A stretch of 10,487 nucleotides of DNA from JAVVUQ01 sp036653075 (GCA_036653075.1 JAVVUQ010000057.1:1-10487), one strand, 5' to 3'. Counted from the stretch's first letter, positions 1 through 6,860 are shown. The notes: generated from the letters alone by a model not told the origin. Translations and numbers: made by a program.

Positions 1-187
1 TTTAAGACTTTTCGCTAAAGTTTGTGGCAATACTCGGTTGTTTTAGTGTTTTATTTATGCTTTTTGTTACTCTTTTTTTTGTATTTTGCTATGTTTTTTA
101 TAATAAATAGCGAGAAAACCTAGAAAATGTAGTAATAATGGCGCTGTTGGCGTGAATATTTATGACTATGCTTTTTACACATTTCAA

Positions 188-802
188 TTATTCAGTAACT
201 TTTAGATACTCAATTTCAATACCTAGTACGCCATAATAAAGTTCTTGTTCTTTTGAATATATACCGTAAGTTGTCATCATAAGTTGGTCGATGGAATATC
301 CTTTACACCCAAATTTTTCTGGAATATTATTAGTATACAATTCTAAAAAGCTATCGTATTTATGCAAAGCTAAAATCCTTACTTTCATTGTTTCTTTTTC
401 ATTTTCCAAATTGGAAAAGTTTATATAATCTCCCACCTTAAGTTTTTTTCTCTTTTCATCAAATAGCCTAATTTCTATGGTCTTACTGCCATTTTTAATT
501 TTATTAAAAGGCAAATCGTATAATTTCATATCATAAGTATTTGTGTTAACTACATTTTTTTTCATTAAGATATTACTGATTGTTTTTTCAATTTCGTTCA
601 AGGTATATTTGTTTGTTTCCTTAATTTTCATTCTTGATAAAACTGCTAAAACCTGCTCATCATCAAATCTTTCAGCAATGCCCATTACAGCGGCAGTCCT
701 GTTGCTCGGATTGTCACTTAGTACTTCCATTAAAAGTTCGCTTTCTCCTAAATCACCAATATTATATATCAAACTATTTGTTGGATTGCCTGCCTCATTC
801 AT
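188..802 (-). CDS. ASCH-domain protein with unassigned N-terminal region
   Basis: The protein has 204 residues. The C-terminal half (about 92-198) looks like an ASCH domain, a small beta-barrel fold related to PUA that is thought to bind RNA or nucleotides. The visible signature is G-x-K-x-x-E-x-R at G105, K107, E110 and R112, followed by a KVGDYINF strand and a closing YYGVLGIEIE strand. ASCH proteins are often only about 110-150 residues long, so residues 1-88 are an extra, mostly helical, charged segment that I do not recognise. I chose the ATG at 802 because AAGGG lies 8 bases upstream of it; an in-frame GTG at 826 would sit upstream of that site. The gene is monocistronic as far as visible, with its own promoter and no clear terminator after it. 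Its function is unknown; a role in RNA metabolism is only inferred from the fold. Confidence 0.8.
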   Translation of the reverse strand: MNEAGNPTNSLIYNIGDLGESELLMEVLSDNPSNRTAAVMGIAERFDDEQVLAVLSRMKIKETNKYTLNEIEKTISNILMKKNVVNTNTYDMKLYDLPFNKIKNGSKTIEIRLFDEKRKKLKVGDYINFSNLENEKETMKVRILALHKYDSFLELYTNNIPEKFGCKGYSIDQLMMTTYGIYSKEQELYYGVLGIEIEYLKVTE

Positions 803-810
803 AATTTTTT

Positions 811-815
811 CCCTT
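811..815 (-). promoter_or_regulatory. Ribosome binding site that fixes the ASCH start
   Basis: On the minus strand AAGGG is followed by 8 bases and then ATG at 802-800. The longer in-frame reading from GTG at 826 would place this site inside the coding region and has no comparable site of its own, so the shorter start is preferred. Confidence 0.75.
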
Positions 816-860
816 ACAAAATACACATATTTTTTAACTTATATCTTAGTTTGTATAATC

Positions 861-889
861 ATTTTAGCACGATTTGCATTGCTAGTCAA
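861..889 (-). promoter_or_regulatory. Sigma-A-type promoter for the ASCH gene
   Basis: Minus-strand TTGACT (889-884), a 17-base spacer and TAAAAT (866-861). A TG one base upstream of the -10 box makes it an extended -10. Transcription would start near 855 and give a leader of about 50 bases. This is a sequence match only. Confidence 0.7.
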
Positions 890-1061
890 TATTAATATTT
901 TGCAATCATTTATACCAATAACACATAGCCTATCAACGGTTTATTGTCTTGATATTGGATAAAGTGAGAATTGCGAGGCTGTAGTAAAATATGAGAATAA
1001 TCTCTATAAACTCATTGTAAGCCTCGACAAATTCATTAATATCCTTACTAAACTCATTTGG
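890..1061. other. Gene-free spacer between ASCH promoter and tRNA terminator
   Basis: With the flanking promoter and terminator this is part of a 308-base stretch (803-1110) without a protein gene. It contains a nested inverted repeat (974-1026) and otherwise AT-rich sequence. A 62-codon minus-strand open frame runs through it, but that frame begins inside the tRNA gene and has no ribosome binding site, so I do not call it a gene. Confidence 0.6.
974..1026. repeat. Nested inverted repeat, possible long hairpin
   Basis: CGAGGC (974-979) pairs with GCCTCG (1021-1026). Inside it ATGAG (991-995) pairs with CTCAT (1011-1015), leaving a 15-base central loop. The paired arms are separated by about 10 and 5 unpaired bases, so stability is doubtful. 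There is no T-tract on either side that would make it a clear terminator. Confidence 0.35.
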
Positions 1062-1104
1062 ATAAAAAAATATACACTTGTGTCGATTAAGACATAAGTG
1101 TATA
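1062..1104 (-). terminator. Rho-independent terminator of tRNA-Arg
   Basis: A 14-bp stem (1104-1091 with 1084-1071, one G-T pair) encloses a 6-base loop. On the minus strand it is followed by a T-rich run at 1070-1062. It starts 7 bases after the CCA end of the tRNA, the expected place for the end of its transcript. Confidence 0.85.
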
Positions 1105-1110
1105 CCTAGA

Positions 1111-1187
1111 TGGTGAACCATGAGGAATTCGAATCCCCGACCTTCACGTCCGTAGCGTGACGCTCTATCCAGCTGAGCTAATGGTCC
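1111..1187 (-). tRNA. tRNA-Arg (anticodon ACG)
   Basis: A 77-base cloverleaf read on the minus strand. The 7-bp acceptor stem (GGACCAT with ATGGTTC, one G-T pair) is followed by discriminator A and an encoded CCA end. The D arm is GCTC/GAGC. The anticodon stem TCACG/CGTGA holds the loop CTACGGA, giving anticodon ACG. The T arm GGGGA/TCCTC holds loop TTCGAAT. A34 is normally changed to inosine in this bacterial tRNA so that it reads CGU, CGC and CGA. It has its own promoter and terminator and appears to be transcribed alone. Confidence 0.98.
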
Positions 1188-1218
1188 ATTTGCTTACAAC
1201 TCTTTCATAAGCCTTGCT

Positions 1219-1247
1219 ATTATATAACCTTTTTTAACTTTTGTCAA
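1219..1247 (-). promoter_or_regulatory. Consensus promoter of tRNA-Arg
   Basis: Minus-strand TTGACA (1247-1242), a 17-base spacer and TATAAT (1224-1219). Both boxes are perfect sigma-A consensus, fitting a highly expressed stable RNA. The -10 box lies 31 bases upstream of the first tRNA base, leaving a short leader to be trimmed by RNase P. Confidence 0.9.
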
Positions 1248-1441
1248 ACGTTTTAAAAGAAATTATCAATAAATATTATATTTTTACTATTGTAATTACC
1301 TTTTGTTTTCATATAGTTATGGATTATGCAAATATATCTATTAGTTTAGCTTTATGGCGATATTATTATTTTATTAAAAGAAAGTAAATTTCTATATTAC
1401 AAATTATTTTTCAAAAAATGCAAAAATTAATGTTAAAATAG
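1248..1441. other. Gene-free spacer between divergent tRNA and hrcA promoters
   Basis: This is the middle of a 439-base stretch (1188-1626) without a protein gene. It is very AT-rich. I see no reading frame with a ribosome binding site, no hairpin with a T-tract and no further operator. Confidence 0.6.
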
Positions 1442-1470
1442 TTGACAAAGATTTTGGATAGTGGTATCCT
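1442..1470 (+). promoter_or_regulatory. Sigma-A-type promoter of the hrcA-dnaK operon
   Basis: TTGACA (1442-1447), a 17-base spacer and TATCCT (1465-1470). The -35 box is perfect and the -10 box matches 4 of 6. The CIRCE operator begins at the very next base, so bound HrcA would cover the transcription start. The leader to hrcA is about 150 bases. Confidence 0.85.
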
Positions 1471-1497
1471 TTAGCAGTCGATTAGTTTGAGTGCTAA
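1471..1497 (+). promoter_or_regulatory. CIRCE operator (HrcA binding site)
   Basis: Left arm TTAGCAGTC, 9-base spacer, right arm GAGTGCTAA. The consensus is TTAGCACTC-N9-GAGTGCTAA. The right arm is perfect and the left arm has one C-to-G change at its seventh base. Its position straight after the -10 box and upstream of hrcA identifies it as the autoregulatory heat-shock operator. Confidence 0.95.
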
Positions 1498-1535
1498 CAG
1501 TCATAAATTAATTGTGCTATGTTAATAATAAATAA

Positions 1536-1559
1536 TATAATAGTTAATATAATAGTTAA
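1536..1559 (+). repeat. 12-bp tandem duplication in the hrcA leader
   Basis: TATAATAGTTAA occurs twice back to back (1536-1547 and 1548-1559). It lies in the untranslated leader between CIRCE and hrcA. Each copy begins with a -10-like hexamer, but no convincing -35 box goes with either. Confidence 0.8.
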
Positions 1560-1626
1560 TTTGAAATGAAGTAGGTATTAGAGCTGAAAAGAGTGTTGCA
1601 AACCAAAAAGTAAAGGAGAAAAGAAG

Positions 1627-2649
1627 ATGTTAAGCGATCGAAAGCGTAAGATACTTAAAGCGGTAGTAGATGATTATATTGAATCAGCCGAGCCGGTATC
1701 GAGTAAGAACATATGTGATAAGTACCTAACAGATTGTTCGCCTGCAACGGTGCGCAACGAGCTAAGCGCATTAGAGAGTATGGGGTATTTAGTGCAGCCG
1801 CACGTATCAGCAGGAAGGATACCGTCGCAAAAGGCTTTTAGAATGTATGTTGATGAGCTTATGACGGTAAAGCCATTATCGAATGAAGAAATTGAAGTTA
1901 TCGACAAATATTTTCAACAGCGCGCGGGAAACGTTGAAGAATTAGTTATGAATGTGGCGAAGATAATAAGTGATATAACCAATTACACATCGGTAGTTGT
2001 AAAAAATAAAGGCGAAGAGGAATATATTAGAAGAGTAACAGTTGTGGAATTGAATGAAAAGAGCGCATTAGTTGTAATAGTTACAGATAATAGTGTTCTT
2101 AAAGACAGTATTATAGATTTGCCAATAGATTTAGATGAAAACGGAATAAAGACGGCAAACAATTGGTTAAACAGAGTATTTTGTGGAAAGAAAGTAAGCG
2201 AAATTTCTAATATTGATGTGATAATGTCTGATATATCAATAGATTTTGCATTATATAGAGAGTTATACAAGAAGATAGTGGAGATTTTAAAGAAGTGTAA
2301 TAAAGGCGGGCAAGAAATCACTACGTCGGGAAGCAGTAAGATATTAGATTATCCTGAGTATAATGACATAGACAAAGCTAAAGATTTTCTAACAAAGTTA
2401 GAAACAAAAAGTGATTTAATGGAGATATTTGATACATCGAAAGGGGATTTTGAAATGGTTATAAAAATTGGGCAAGAGCAAAATAATATGCCTGAAGGAT
2501 GTTCGATGGTGTCAGCGAAGATAAATGTAAAAGATAAGATGGTTGGCAGCGCAGGCGTAATAGGTCCAATAAGAATGGATTATAAAAAGATAGTATCAGT
2601 ATTAGAGCATATAGGGCAGTTGATAGACAAGATGTTGTCCGATCAATAA
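1627..2649 (+). CDS. hrcA: Heat-inducible transcription repressor HrcA
   Basis: HrcA is the cytoplasmic repressor that binds CIRCE. In the known model it needs GroEL to fold, so repression lifts when chaperones are titrated by unfolded protein. The protein has 340 residues, close to the usual length of about 340-350. The N-terminal winged-helix region (about 1-75) contains the recognition segment CSPATVRNELSALESMGYL (37-55) and the family motif HVSAGRIPSQKAFRMYV (59-75). The rest fits the GAF-like dimerisation domain, ending with a GSAGVIGPIRMDY strand and final helix typical of the family. The start follows AAAGGAG (1612-1618) by 8 bases. It is the first gene of the hrcA-grpE-dnaK-dnaJ operon, directly behind its own operator, so negative autoregulation is expected. 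Confidence 0.97.
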   Translation: MLSDRKRKILKAVVDDYIESAEPVSSKNICDKYLTDCSPATVRNELSALESMGYLVQPHVSAGRIPSQKAFRMYVDELMTVKPLSNEEIEVIDKYFQQRAGNVEELVMNVAKIISDITNYTSVVVKNKGEEEYIRRVTVVELNEKSALVVIVTDNSVLKDSIIDLPIDLDENGIKTANNWLNRVFCGKKVSEISNIDVIMSDISIDFALYRELYKKIVEILKKCNKGGQEITTSGSSKILDYPEYNDIDKAKDFLTKLETKSDLMEIFDTSKGDFEMVIKIGQEQNNMPEGCSMVSAKINVKDKMVGSAGVIGPIRMDYKKIVSVLEHIGQLIDKMLSDQ

Positions 2650-2671
2650 CAGTAAAAATAAGAAAGTTTAC

Positions 2672-2677
2672 AAGGAG
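2672..2677 (+). promoter_or_regulatory. Ribosome binding site that fixes the grpE start
   Basis: AAGGAG ends 11 bases before ATG at 2689. An in-frame GTG at 2677 overlaps this site and cannot use it, so the ATG is preferred even though the spacing is slightly long. Confidence 0.7.
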
Positions 2678-2688
2678 TGGCGCAAATA

Positions 2689-3408
2689 ATGGATATAAAC
2701 AATGACGATAAGAAACGTGAAAACGCAATGAATAATAGCGCAAGTGAAAAGGTAGAAAAGAACGACAGAAATGATAAGAATGAAAAAAATGAAAAGAAAG
2801 CTAAAGTAGTTGAAATATTAGAAGATAATACTAATGACAGCGCAGAAAAGACTAATTTAAAGAAGATGAACAAAGAACAGTTAATTGATTTAGTTGAAGC
2901 GTTGACGGAAGAAAATGAAAATTTGGTTAAAGAAGCGGAAGAAGTTAAGGCAAAAGTTAATTCAATAAAGCAGCAGCTTGAAAGTAGTAATAGTAAAACA
3001 GACGAATATTTAGGGAAGTTGTCGGGGTTGAAAGGCGATTATGAAAGGATAAAGCAACGGAATAAAACAGCAGTAGAGGCTGCAACTGATGAAGGAAAGG
3101 GTTATGTAATTGAAAAACTGATTCCTATATTAGACACGTTTGACAGAGCTAAATTGAGTGTAACAGATGAAAACACGATAAACGCCTTAGAGTTAATAAG
3201 AAAGCAATTTGAAGCGCTGCTATCAAGTATTGGTATTGAGGAGATAGAAGTACTTGGTGAAGAATTTGATCCAAATTTATCAAACGCTATATTTAAACAA
3301 CATACGGATAAAGAAGAAGAAAAGGGCAAAGTGCTTATGGTAACTGCGAAAGGTTACAAATATGGCGATAAGATATTGAGATATCCGCAAGTAGCGGTGG
3401 GAGTATAA
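2689..3408 (+). CDS. grpE: Nucleotide exchange factor GrpE
   Basis: GrpE releases ADP from DnaK and so resets the Hsp70 cycle. The protein has 239 residues, longer than the roughly 190-200 of many homologues because of a charged N-terminal stretch (1-58) rich in Asn, Asp, Glu and Lys. A long helix with coiled-coil character follows (about 60-130), then the helical region around IEKLIPILDTFDRA (141-154). The C-terminal beta-wing carries the signature GEEFDPNLSNAIF (190-202) and KGYKYGDKILRYPQVAV (221-237). The final segment reads RYPQV where many homologues have RPAxV, a mild departure. The gene starts 39 bases after hrcA ends and should be co-transcribed with it. The stop codon lies inside a 19-bp tandem duplication. 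Confidence 0.95.
   Translation: MDINNDDKKRENAMNNSASEKVEKNDRNDKNEKNEKKAKVVEILEDNTNDSAEKTNLKKMNKEQLIDLVEALTEENENLVKEAEEVKAKVNSIKQQLESSNSKTDEYLGKLSGLKGDYERIKQRNKTAVEAATDEGKGYVIEKLIPILDTFDRAKLSVTDENTINALELIRKQFEALLSSIGIEEIEVLGEEFDPNLSNAIFKQHTDKEEEKGKVLMVTAKGYKYGDKILRYPQVAVGV
2761..2796 (+). repeat. Four 9-bp repeats encoding NDR-NDK-NEK-NEK in GrpE
   Basis: Four imperfect 9-bp units in frame with grpE encode Asn-acid-basic triplets at residues 25-36 of the disordered N-terminus. This looks like simple-sequence expansion in a segment free of structural constraint. Confidence 0.75.
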
Positions 3409-3437
3409 ATTATAAATCGGAGTATAAATTATAAATC
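3400..3437 (+). repeat. 19-bp perfect tandem duplication across the grpE stop
   Basis: GGAGTATAAATTATAAATC is present twice without a gap (3400-3418 and 3419-3437). The first copy contains the last codons and the TAA of grpE; the second copy lies in the spacer and ends up untranslated. Confidence 0.9.
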
Positions 3438-3725
3438 AAAAATAGAAATTAAAAAATAATTATGGTAACCAAAAACACAAAAATGATTGTTATTTAAAAG
3501 TTATATATAATAAATCGAATTAAAAAACAGAGTAAACAGTAAAAAAGATAATGAAAACAAAACAAACAGTAAAAAAGATGATGAAAACGAAATAAACAGT
3601 AAATAAATAGTAAAAGAAACAATAAAAATGAAAATTAACAGGAATTAAAAAACTTTTTAAAAGTATTTTAATAATATAAAGAATATAAGTTTATAGCATA
3701 AATATAAGGAGAGAATAGAATTATT
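3438..3725 (+). other. Long A-rich grpE-dnaK spacer
   Basis: Together with 3409-3437 this makes 317 bases without a gene, long for an operon in which these genes are usually close. The plus strand is strongly A-biased: by hand count 3541-3600 holds 40 A, 8 G, 7 T and 5 C. It contains a 30-bp tandem repeat and the dnaK ribosome binding site (AAGGAG at 3706-3711). I see no second CIRCE and no promoter with acceptable spacing. Confidence 0.7.
3534..3600 (+). repeat. 30-bp-period tandem repeat in the grpE-dnaK spacer
   Basis: Two copies (3534-3563 and 3564-3593) agree at 27 of 30 positions. The first 7 bases of a third copy follow (3594-3600). Both copies share the core TAAAAAAGAT, which also occurs in the 30-bp repeat at 8618-8677. 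The period is a multiple of three and one frame stays open across it (NSKKDNENKT, then NSKKDDENEI), but it has no start codon. Confidence 0.85.
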
Positions 3726-5576
3726 ATGGCAAAAATTATAGGTATCGATTTAGGGACAACAAATTCGTGTGTAGCGATACTTGAAGGTGGAGAGCCGACA
3801 GTTATAGCGAACAGCGAGGGTACAAGGACGACGCCATCGGTAGTGGCATTTACGAAAGAGGGAGAAAGGTTAGTAGGTCAAGTAGCAAAGCGTCAAGCGG
3901 TAGTAAACAGTGACAGGACTGTGTTATCAATTAAGCGTGAAATGGGGACGAACCATACAGTAGATATAGATGGTAAGAAGTATACGCCGCAAGAAATATC
4001 GGCTATGGTACTTGGCAAGTTAAAAAAGGATGCGGAAGCGTATTTAGGTGAAAAGATAACGCAAGCGGTAATAACAGTGCCAGCATATTTTAGTGATAGT
4101 CAGCGTCAAGCGACGAAAGATGCGGGGAGAATAGCTGGATTAGAAGTATTAAGAATAGTAAACGAACCGACAGCAGCGGCGTTTGCATATGGATTGGATA
4201 AAGCGGAAGGTAAGAATCAGAAAGTAATGATTTATGACCTTGGCGGTGGTACATTTGATGTATCGATATTGGATATAGGCGATGGTGTATTTGAAGTTTT
4301 AGCGACTAATGGAAACGGAAGATTAGGTGGCGATGACTTTGACCAAAGAATTATTAATTATATGGTAGAAGAATTTAAAAAATCCAACGGAATTGATTTA
4401 AGCAAAGATAAAATGGCTACACAAAGGTTAAAAGAGTCGGCTGAAAAGGCAAAAATCGACCTTTCAAGCGTACAAAAGACGAATATCAATTTACCATTTA
4501 TTACAGCTGACGCAACAGGGCCAAAGCATCTTGACATTGATTTAACAAGAGCGAAGTTTGATCAGTTGACAGAAGATTTAGTTAATATGACTATAAAGCC
4601 TGCACAATTAGCTATGACAGATGCGAAGTTATCATATAATGACATCAACCGTGTTATATTAGTAGGTGGTTCAACAAGAATTCCAGCTGTTGTGGAAGCG
4701 GTAAAGAAATTGACGGGAAAAGAACCGTACAAGGGAATAAATCCAGACGAGTGCGTAGCTATGGGCGCTGCAATACAAGCAGGTATTTTAGCAGGTGATG
4801 TAAACGACGTTATTTTACTTGATGTTACACCATTGTCATTAGGCATTGAAACTTTGGGCGGAGTTTGCACAAAGATAATAAATAGAAATACGACTATACC
4901 ATCGAGCAAATCTCAAGTATTCTCAACGGCAGCGGATAGTCAAACAAGCGTTGAAATTCACGTGTTGCAAGGTGAAAGACCAATGGCAAGCGACAACAAG
5001 ACGCTTGGAAGATTTAGTTTAACAGGTATACCGCCAGCAAGGAGAGGAATACCACAAATTGAAGTTAAGTTTGATATTGACGCAAATGGTATCGTGCATG
5101 TAACGGCTACTGATAAAGGCACCAATAAAGCTCAATCAATAGATATTACCGCAAGCACCAACTTAAGCGAAGAAGAAATTGATAAAGCGGTAAAAGACGC
5201 TGAAAAATATGCAAATGAAGACAAGGCAAGACAAGCGTCTGTTGAAGAAAAGAACAAATTAGACGCTACGATTATACAAATGGAAAACCTTGTTAGAGAT
5301 AACGGAGATAAATTCGAGGCTGAAGATAAGACAAAACTTGAAGAAGAAATTAAGAAAGCAAAAGAAGTTCTTGAAAAAGGCGACGATAAAGCTATAAAAA
5401 AGGCAAGCGAAGAATTTACAAATAATACCGCTCCAATTATCCAAAAGATGTACAGTAAAGCAGGCGGCGCTGAAAATGGCGCTAATAACAATAATAGCGG
5501 CGATAATAATGGCGACGATAGTCATCAAGGCGGAAGCTCAGACGGCGTAGATTATGACGTAAAAGACGCAGACTAA
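3726..5576 (+). CDS. dnaK: Chaperone protein DnaK (Hsp70)
   Basis: DnaK is the cytoplasmic ATP-driven chaperone that binds exposed hydrophobic peptide segments. The protein has 616 residues, normal for Gram-positive DnaK. The nucleotide-binding domain (about 1-360) shows the three Hsp70 signatures: IDLGTTNS (7-14), IYDLGGGTFDVS (169-180) and VGGSTRIP (313-320). The region near residues 65-80 lacks the roughly two-dozen-residue insertion of Gram-negative DnaK. The substrate-binding domain and helical lid follow. The tail is rich in Gly, Asn and Asp and ends DVKDAD instead of the more familiar EEVxDK-type ending. The start is set by the conserved MAKIIGIDLG, although AAGGAG is 14 bases upstream, longer than usual. 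Alanine and isoleucine codon choice changes between the first and last 200 codons. Confidence 0.99.
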   Translation: MAKIIGIDLGTTNSCVAILEGGEPTVIANSEGTRTTPSVVAFTKEGERLVGQVAKRQAVVNSDRTVLSIKREMGTNHTVDIDGKKYTPQEISAMVLGKLKKDAEAYLGEKITQAVITVPAYFSDSQRQATKDAGRIAGLEVLRIVNEPTAAAFAYGLDKAEGKNQKVMIYDLGGGTFDVSILDIGDGVFEVLATNGNGRLGGDDFDQRIINYMVEEFKKSNGIDLSKDKMATQRLKESAEKAKIDLSSVQKTNINLPFITADATGPKHLDIDLTRAKFDQLTEDLVNMTIKPAQLAMTDAKLSYNDINRVILVGGSTRIPAVVEAVKKLTGKEPYKGINPDECVAMGAAIQAGILAGDVNDVILLDVTPLSLGIETLGGVCTKIINRNTTIPSSKSQVFSTAADSQTSVEIHVLQGERPMASDNKTLGRFSLTGIPPARRGIPQIEVKFDIDANGIVHVTATDKGTNKAQSIDITASTNLSEEEIDKAVKDAEKYANEDKARQASVEEKNKLDATIIQMENLVRDNGDKFEAEDKTKLEEEIKKAKEVLEKGDDKAIKKASEEFTNNTAPIIQKMYSKAGGAENGANNNNSGDNNGDDSHQGGSSDGVDYDVKDAD

Positions 5577-5616
5577 TTATAAAAACGTTCCGCATATAAA
5601 TAGCGATTAAGAAAAT

Positions 5617-5643
5617 CAAGAGAAGCATTTAAAGCTTCTCTTG
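5617..5643 (+). promoter_or_regulatory. Perfect 10-bp hairpin between dnaK and dnaJ
   Basis: CAAGAGAAGC (5617-5626) and GCTTCTCTTG (5634-5643) are exact reverse complements around the 7-base loop ATTTAAA. No T-tract follows, so it is not a standard terminator. It ends 21 bases before the dnaJ ATG, close to its ribosome binding site. It could mark an mRNA end or protect the dnaK message, or it could lower dnaJ translation. Confidence 0.7.
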
Positions 5644-5664
5644 CATAAGGATTGGATAGAGGCG

Positions 5665-6792
5665 ATGGCACAGAAGGATTATTACAACATATTAGGAGTG
5701 GGTAAAACTGCGTCGCAAGATGAAGTTAAGTCTGCATACAGAAAGTTAGCGAAGAAATATCATCCTGATTTAAATCCAAATGATGAAACGGCGAATGAGA
5801 AGATGAAAGAAGTCAATGAAGCGTACGAAGTGTTAGGCGACGCAGATAAGCGTGGCAAATACGATAGAGGCGAGATGGATTTCGGACAAGGCTTTGGCGC
5901 AGGTCAAGGGTTCAGTGGATTTAGTTCGGGCGCAGGGTTTGATTTTTCTGATATATTTGATATATTCGGAATGGGCGGTAATAAACGTAATTCACGTACC
6001 AATACCGCTGGCGAAGATTTAACCTATCAACTGTCCCTTACTTTTATGGAAGCGGCAGTAGGGTGTACAAAAGAAATAACATTCAACCGTTTAGAAAAAT
6101 GTACTACGTGCGGTGGTAGCGGCGCAAAGAGCGCAAGTGGAATAAGTACTTGTGATAAATGTAAAGGAACAGGTAGAGTTCAATATCAGCGTCAAACATT
6201 ATTTGGAACACAAGTCACACAGGGTGTTTGCGATAAATGTAATGGCACAGGTAAAATAATTATAGATAGATGCGCTGATTGCAATGGTAAAGGCGTTGTC
6301 AATAAAAAGAAAGTTATTACCGTCAATATTCCAGCAGGAATTGATAATGGCGATGTAAGAACGTTAGCAGAACAAGGAAATGCAAGTAAATACGCAGGCG
6401 GCGCAAATGGAAGATTATTACTTGTGATAAGTGTTTTAAGAAATAAAGTATACAAACGAGATGGATTAGACTTATACGCAACCGTACCAGTTCCATTGGC
6501 TACAGCGGCAAATGGCGGAGAAATAGAAATACCAACATTACAAGGCGTAATGACACATAAATTGCCCGAAGGAATCAGTAATGGCGAAGTCATTCGGTTT
6601 AGAGGCAAGGGCATAAAAACTATTTCAAATGGAGTGGGCGATTTATATATTACTGTCAATATTGAAGTACCAAGGAATTTGAATCGCCAACAAAAAGAAA
6701 AATTGGATATGCTTGAACGAGAATTGAATTTAAAAAATTATCCACAAAAGAATGATTATTTAAAGAATTTAACAGATTTATATAATAAATAA
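5665..6792 (+). CDS. dnaJ: Chaperone protein DnaJ (Hsp40)
   Basis: DnaJ delivers unfolded substrates to DnaK and stimulates its ATPase. The protein has 375 residues, the normal length of a class I DnaJ. The J domain (about 5-70) carries the essential HPD at 33-35. A Gly/Phe-rich linker follows (about 73-104). The zinc-finger region has four CxxCxGxG units starting at C146, C163, C189 and C203, all complete. Two beta-sandwich peptide-binding domains follow, with KLPEGISNGEVIRFRGKG in the second. I chose the ATG at 5665 because MAQKDYYNILGV aligns with the family start; a TTG at 5641 is in frame but lies in the hairpin. The site upstream is weak (AAGGA 13 bases away, or AGAGG very close). It is the last gene of the operon; a terminator follows. 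Confidence 0.97.
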   Translation: MAQKDYYNILGVGKTASQDEVKSAYRKLAKKYHPDLNPNDETANEKMKEVNEAYEVLGDADKRGKYDRGEMDFGQGFGAGQGFSGFSSGAGFDFSDIFDIFGMGGNKRNSRTNTAGEDLTYQLSLTFMEAAVGCTKEITFNRLEKCTTCGGSGAKSASGISTCDKCKGTGRVQYQRQTLFGTQVTQGVCDKCNGTGKIIIDRCADCNGKGVVNKKKVITVNIPAGIDNGDVRTLAEQGNASKYAGGANGRLLLVISVLRNKVYKRDGLDLYATVPVPLATAANGGEIEIPTLQGVMTHKLPEGISNGEVIRFRGKGIKTISNGVGDLYITVNIEVPRNLNRQQKEKLDMLERELNLKNYPQKNDYLKNLTDLYNK

Positions 6793-6804
6793 CAACGAAT
6801 TATA

Positions 6805-6860
6805 AAAGGGAAGTGCTAATATTTAAGCGTTAAGCTTATATGCGCTACCCTTTAATTTTA
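6805..6860 (+). terminator. Probable terminator after dnaJ
   Basis: AAAGGG (6805-6810) pairs with CCCTTT (6848-6853). After an A-A mismatch, AGTGC (6812-6816) pairs with GCGCT (6842-6846, one T-G pair). An inner stem TAAGC/GCTTA (6824-6828 with 6834-6838) closes a 5-base loop. TTTAATTTTA follows from 6851. The internal loop and the broken T-run make it weaker than a model terminator, but the position is right. Confidence 0.6.

Noticed and set aside
123..182. Minus-strand mini-frame starting at ATG 182 with 20 codons
   Set aside because: There is no ribosome binding site before it, it stops after 20 codons, and nothing in the peptide is recognisable.
543..962. Plus-strand open frame of 139 codons opposite the ASCH gene
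   Set aside because: It is mostly antisense to a gene with a clear domain, promoter and ribosome binding site; its hydrophobic, Ser/Leu-rich translation is typical of a shadow frame.
933..1121. Minus-strand open frame of 62 codons beginning inside the tRNA gene
   Set aside because: Its start lies within tRNA-Arg, it runs across the tRNA terminator, and it has no ribosome binding site.
1111..1187. Integration site at the tRNA-Arg gene
   Set aside because: I found no second copy of the tRNA 3' end in the window and no integrase or phage genes.
1512..1541. Second hrcA promoter downstream of CIRCE (TTGTGC, 18 bases, TATAAT)
   Set aside because: The -35 box matches only 3 of 6, and the TATAAT belongs to a simple 12-bp duplication in AT-rich DNA.
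3487..3511. Possible dnaK-proximal promoter (TTGTTA and TATAAT)
   Set aside because: The boxes are only 13 bases apart, too close for a sigma-A promoter, and no CIRCE accompanies them.
3511..3606. Hidden small gene across the spacer repeat (NSKKDNENKT-type frame)
   Set aside because: The frame is open for about 30 codons but has no start codon or ribosome binding site; a 30-bp period alone preserves the frame.
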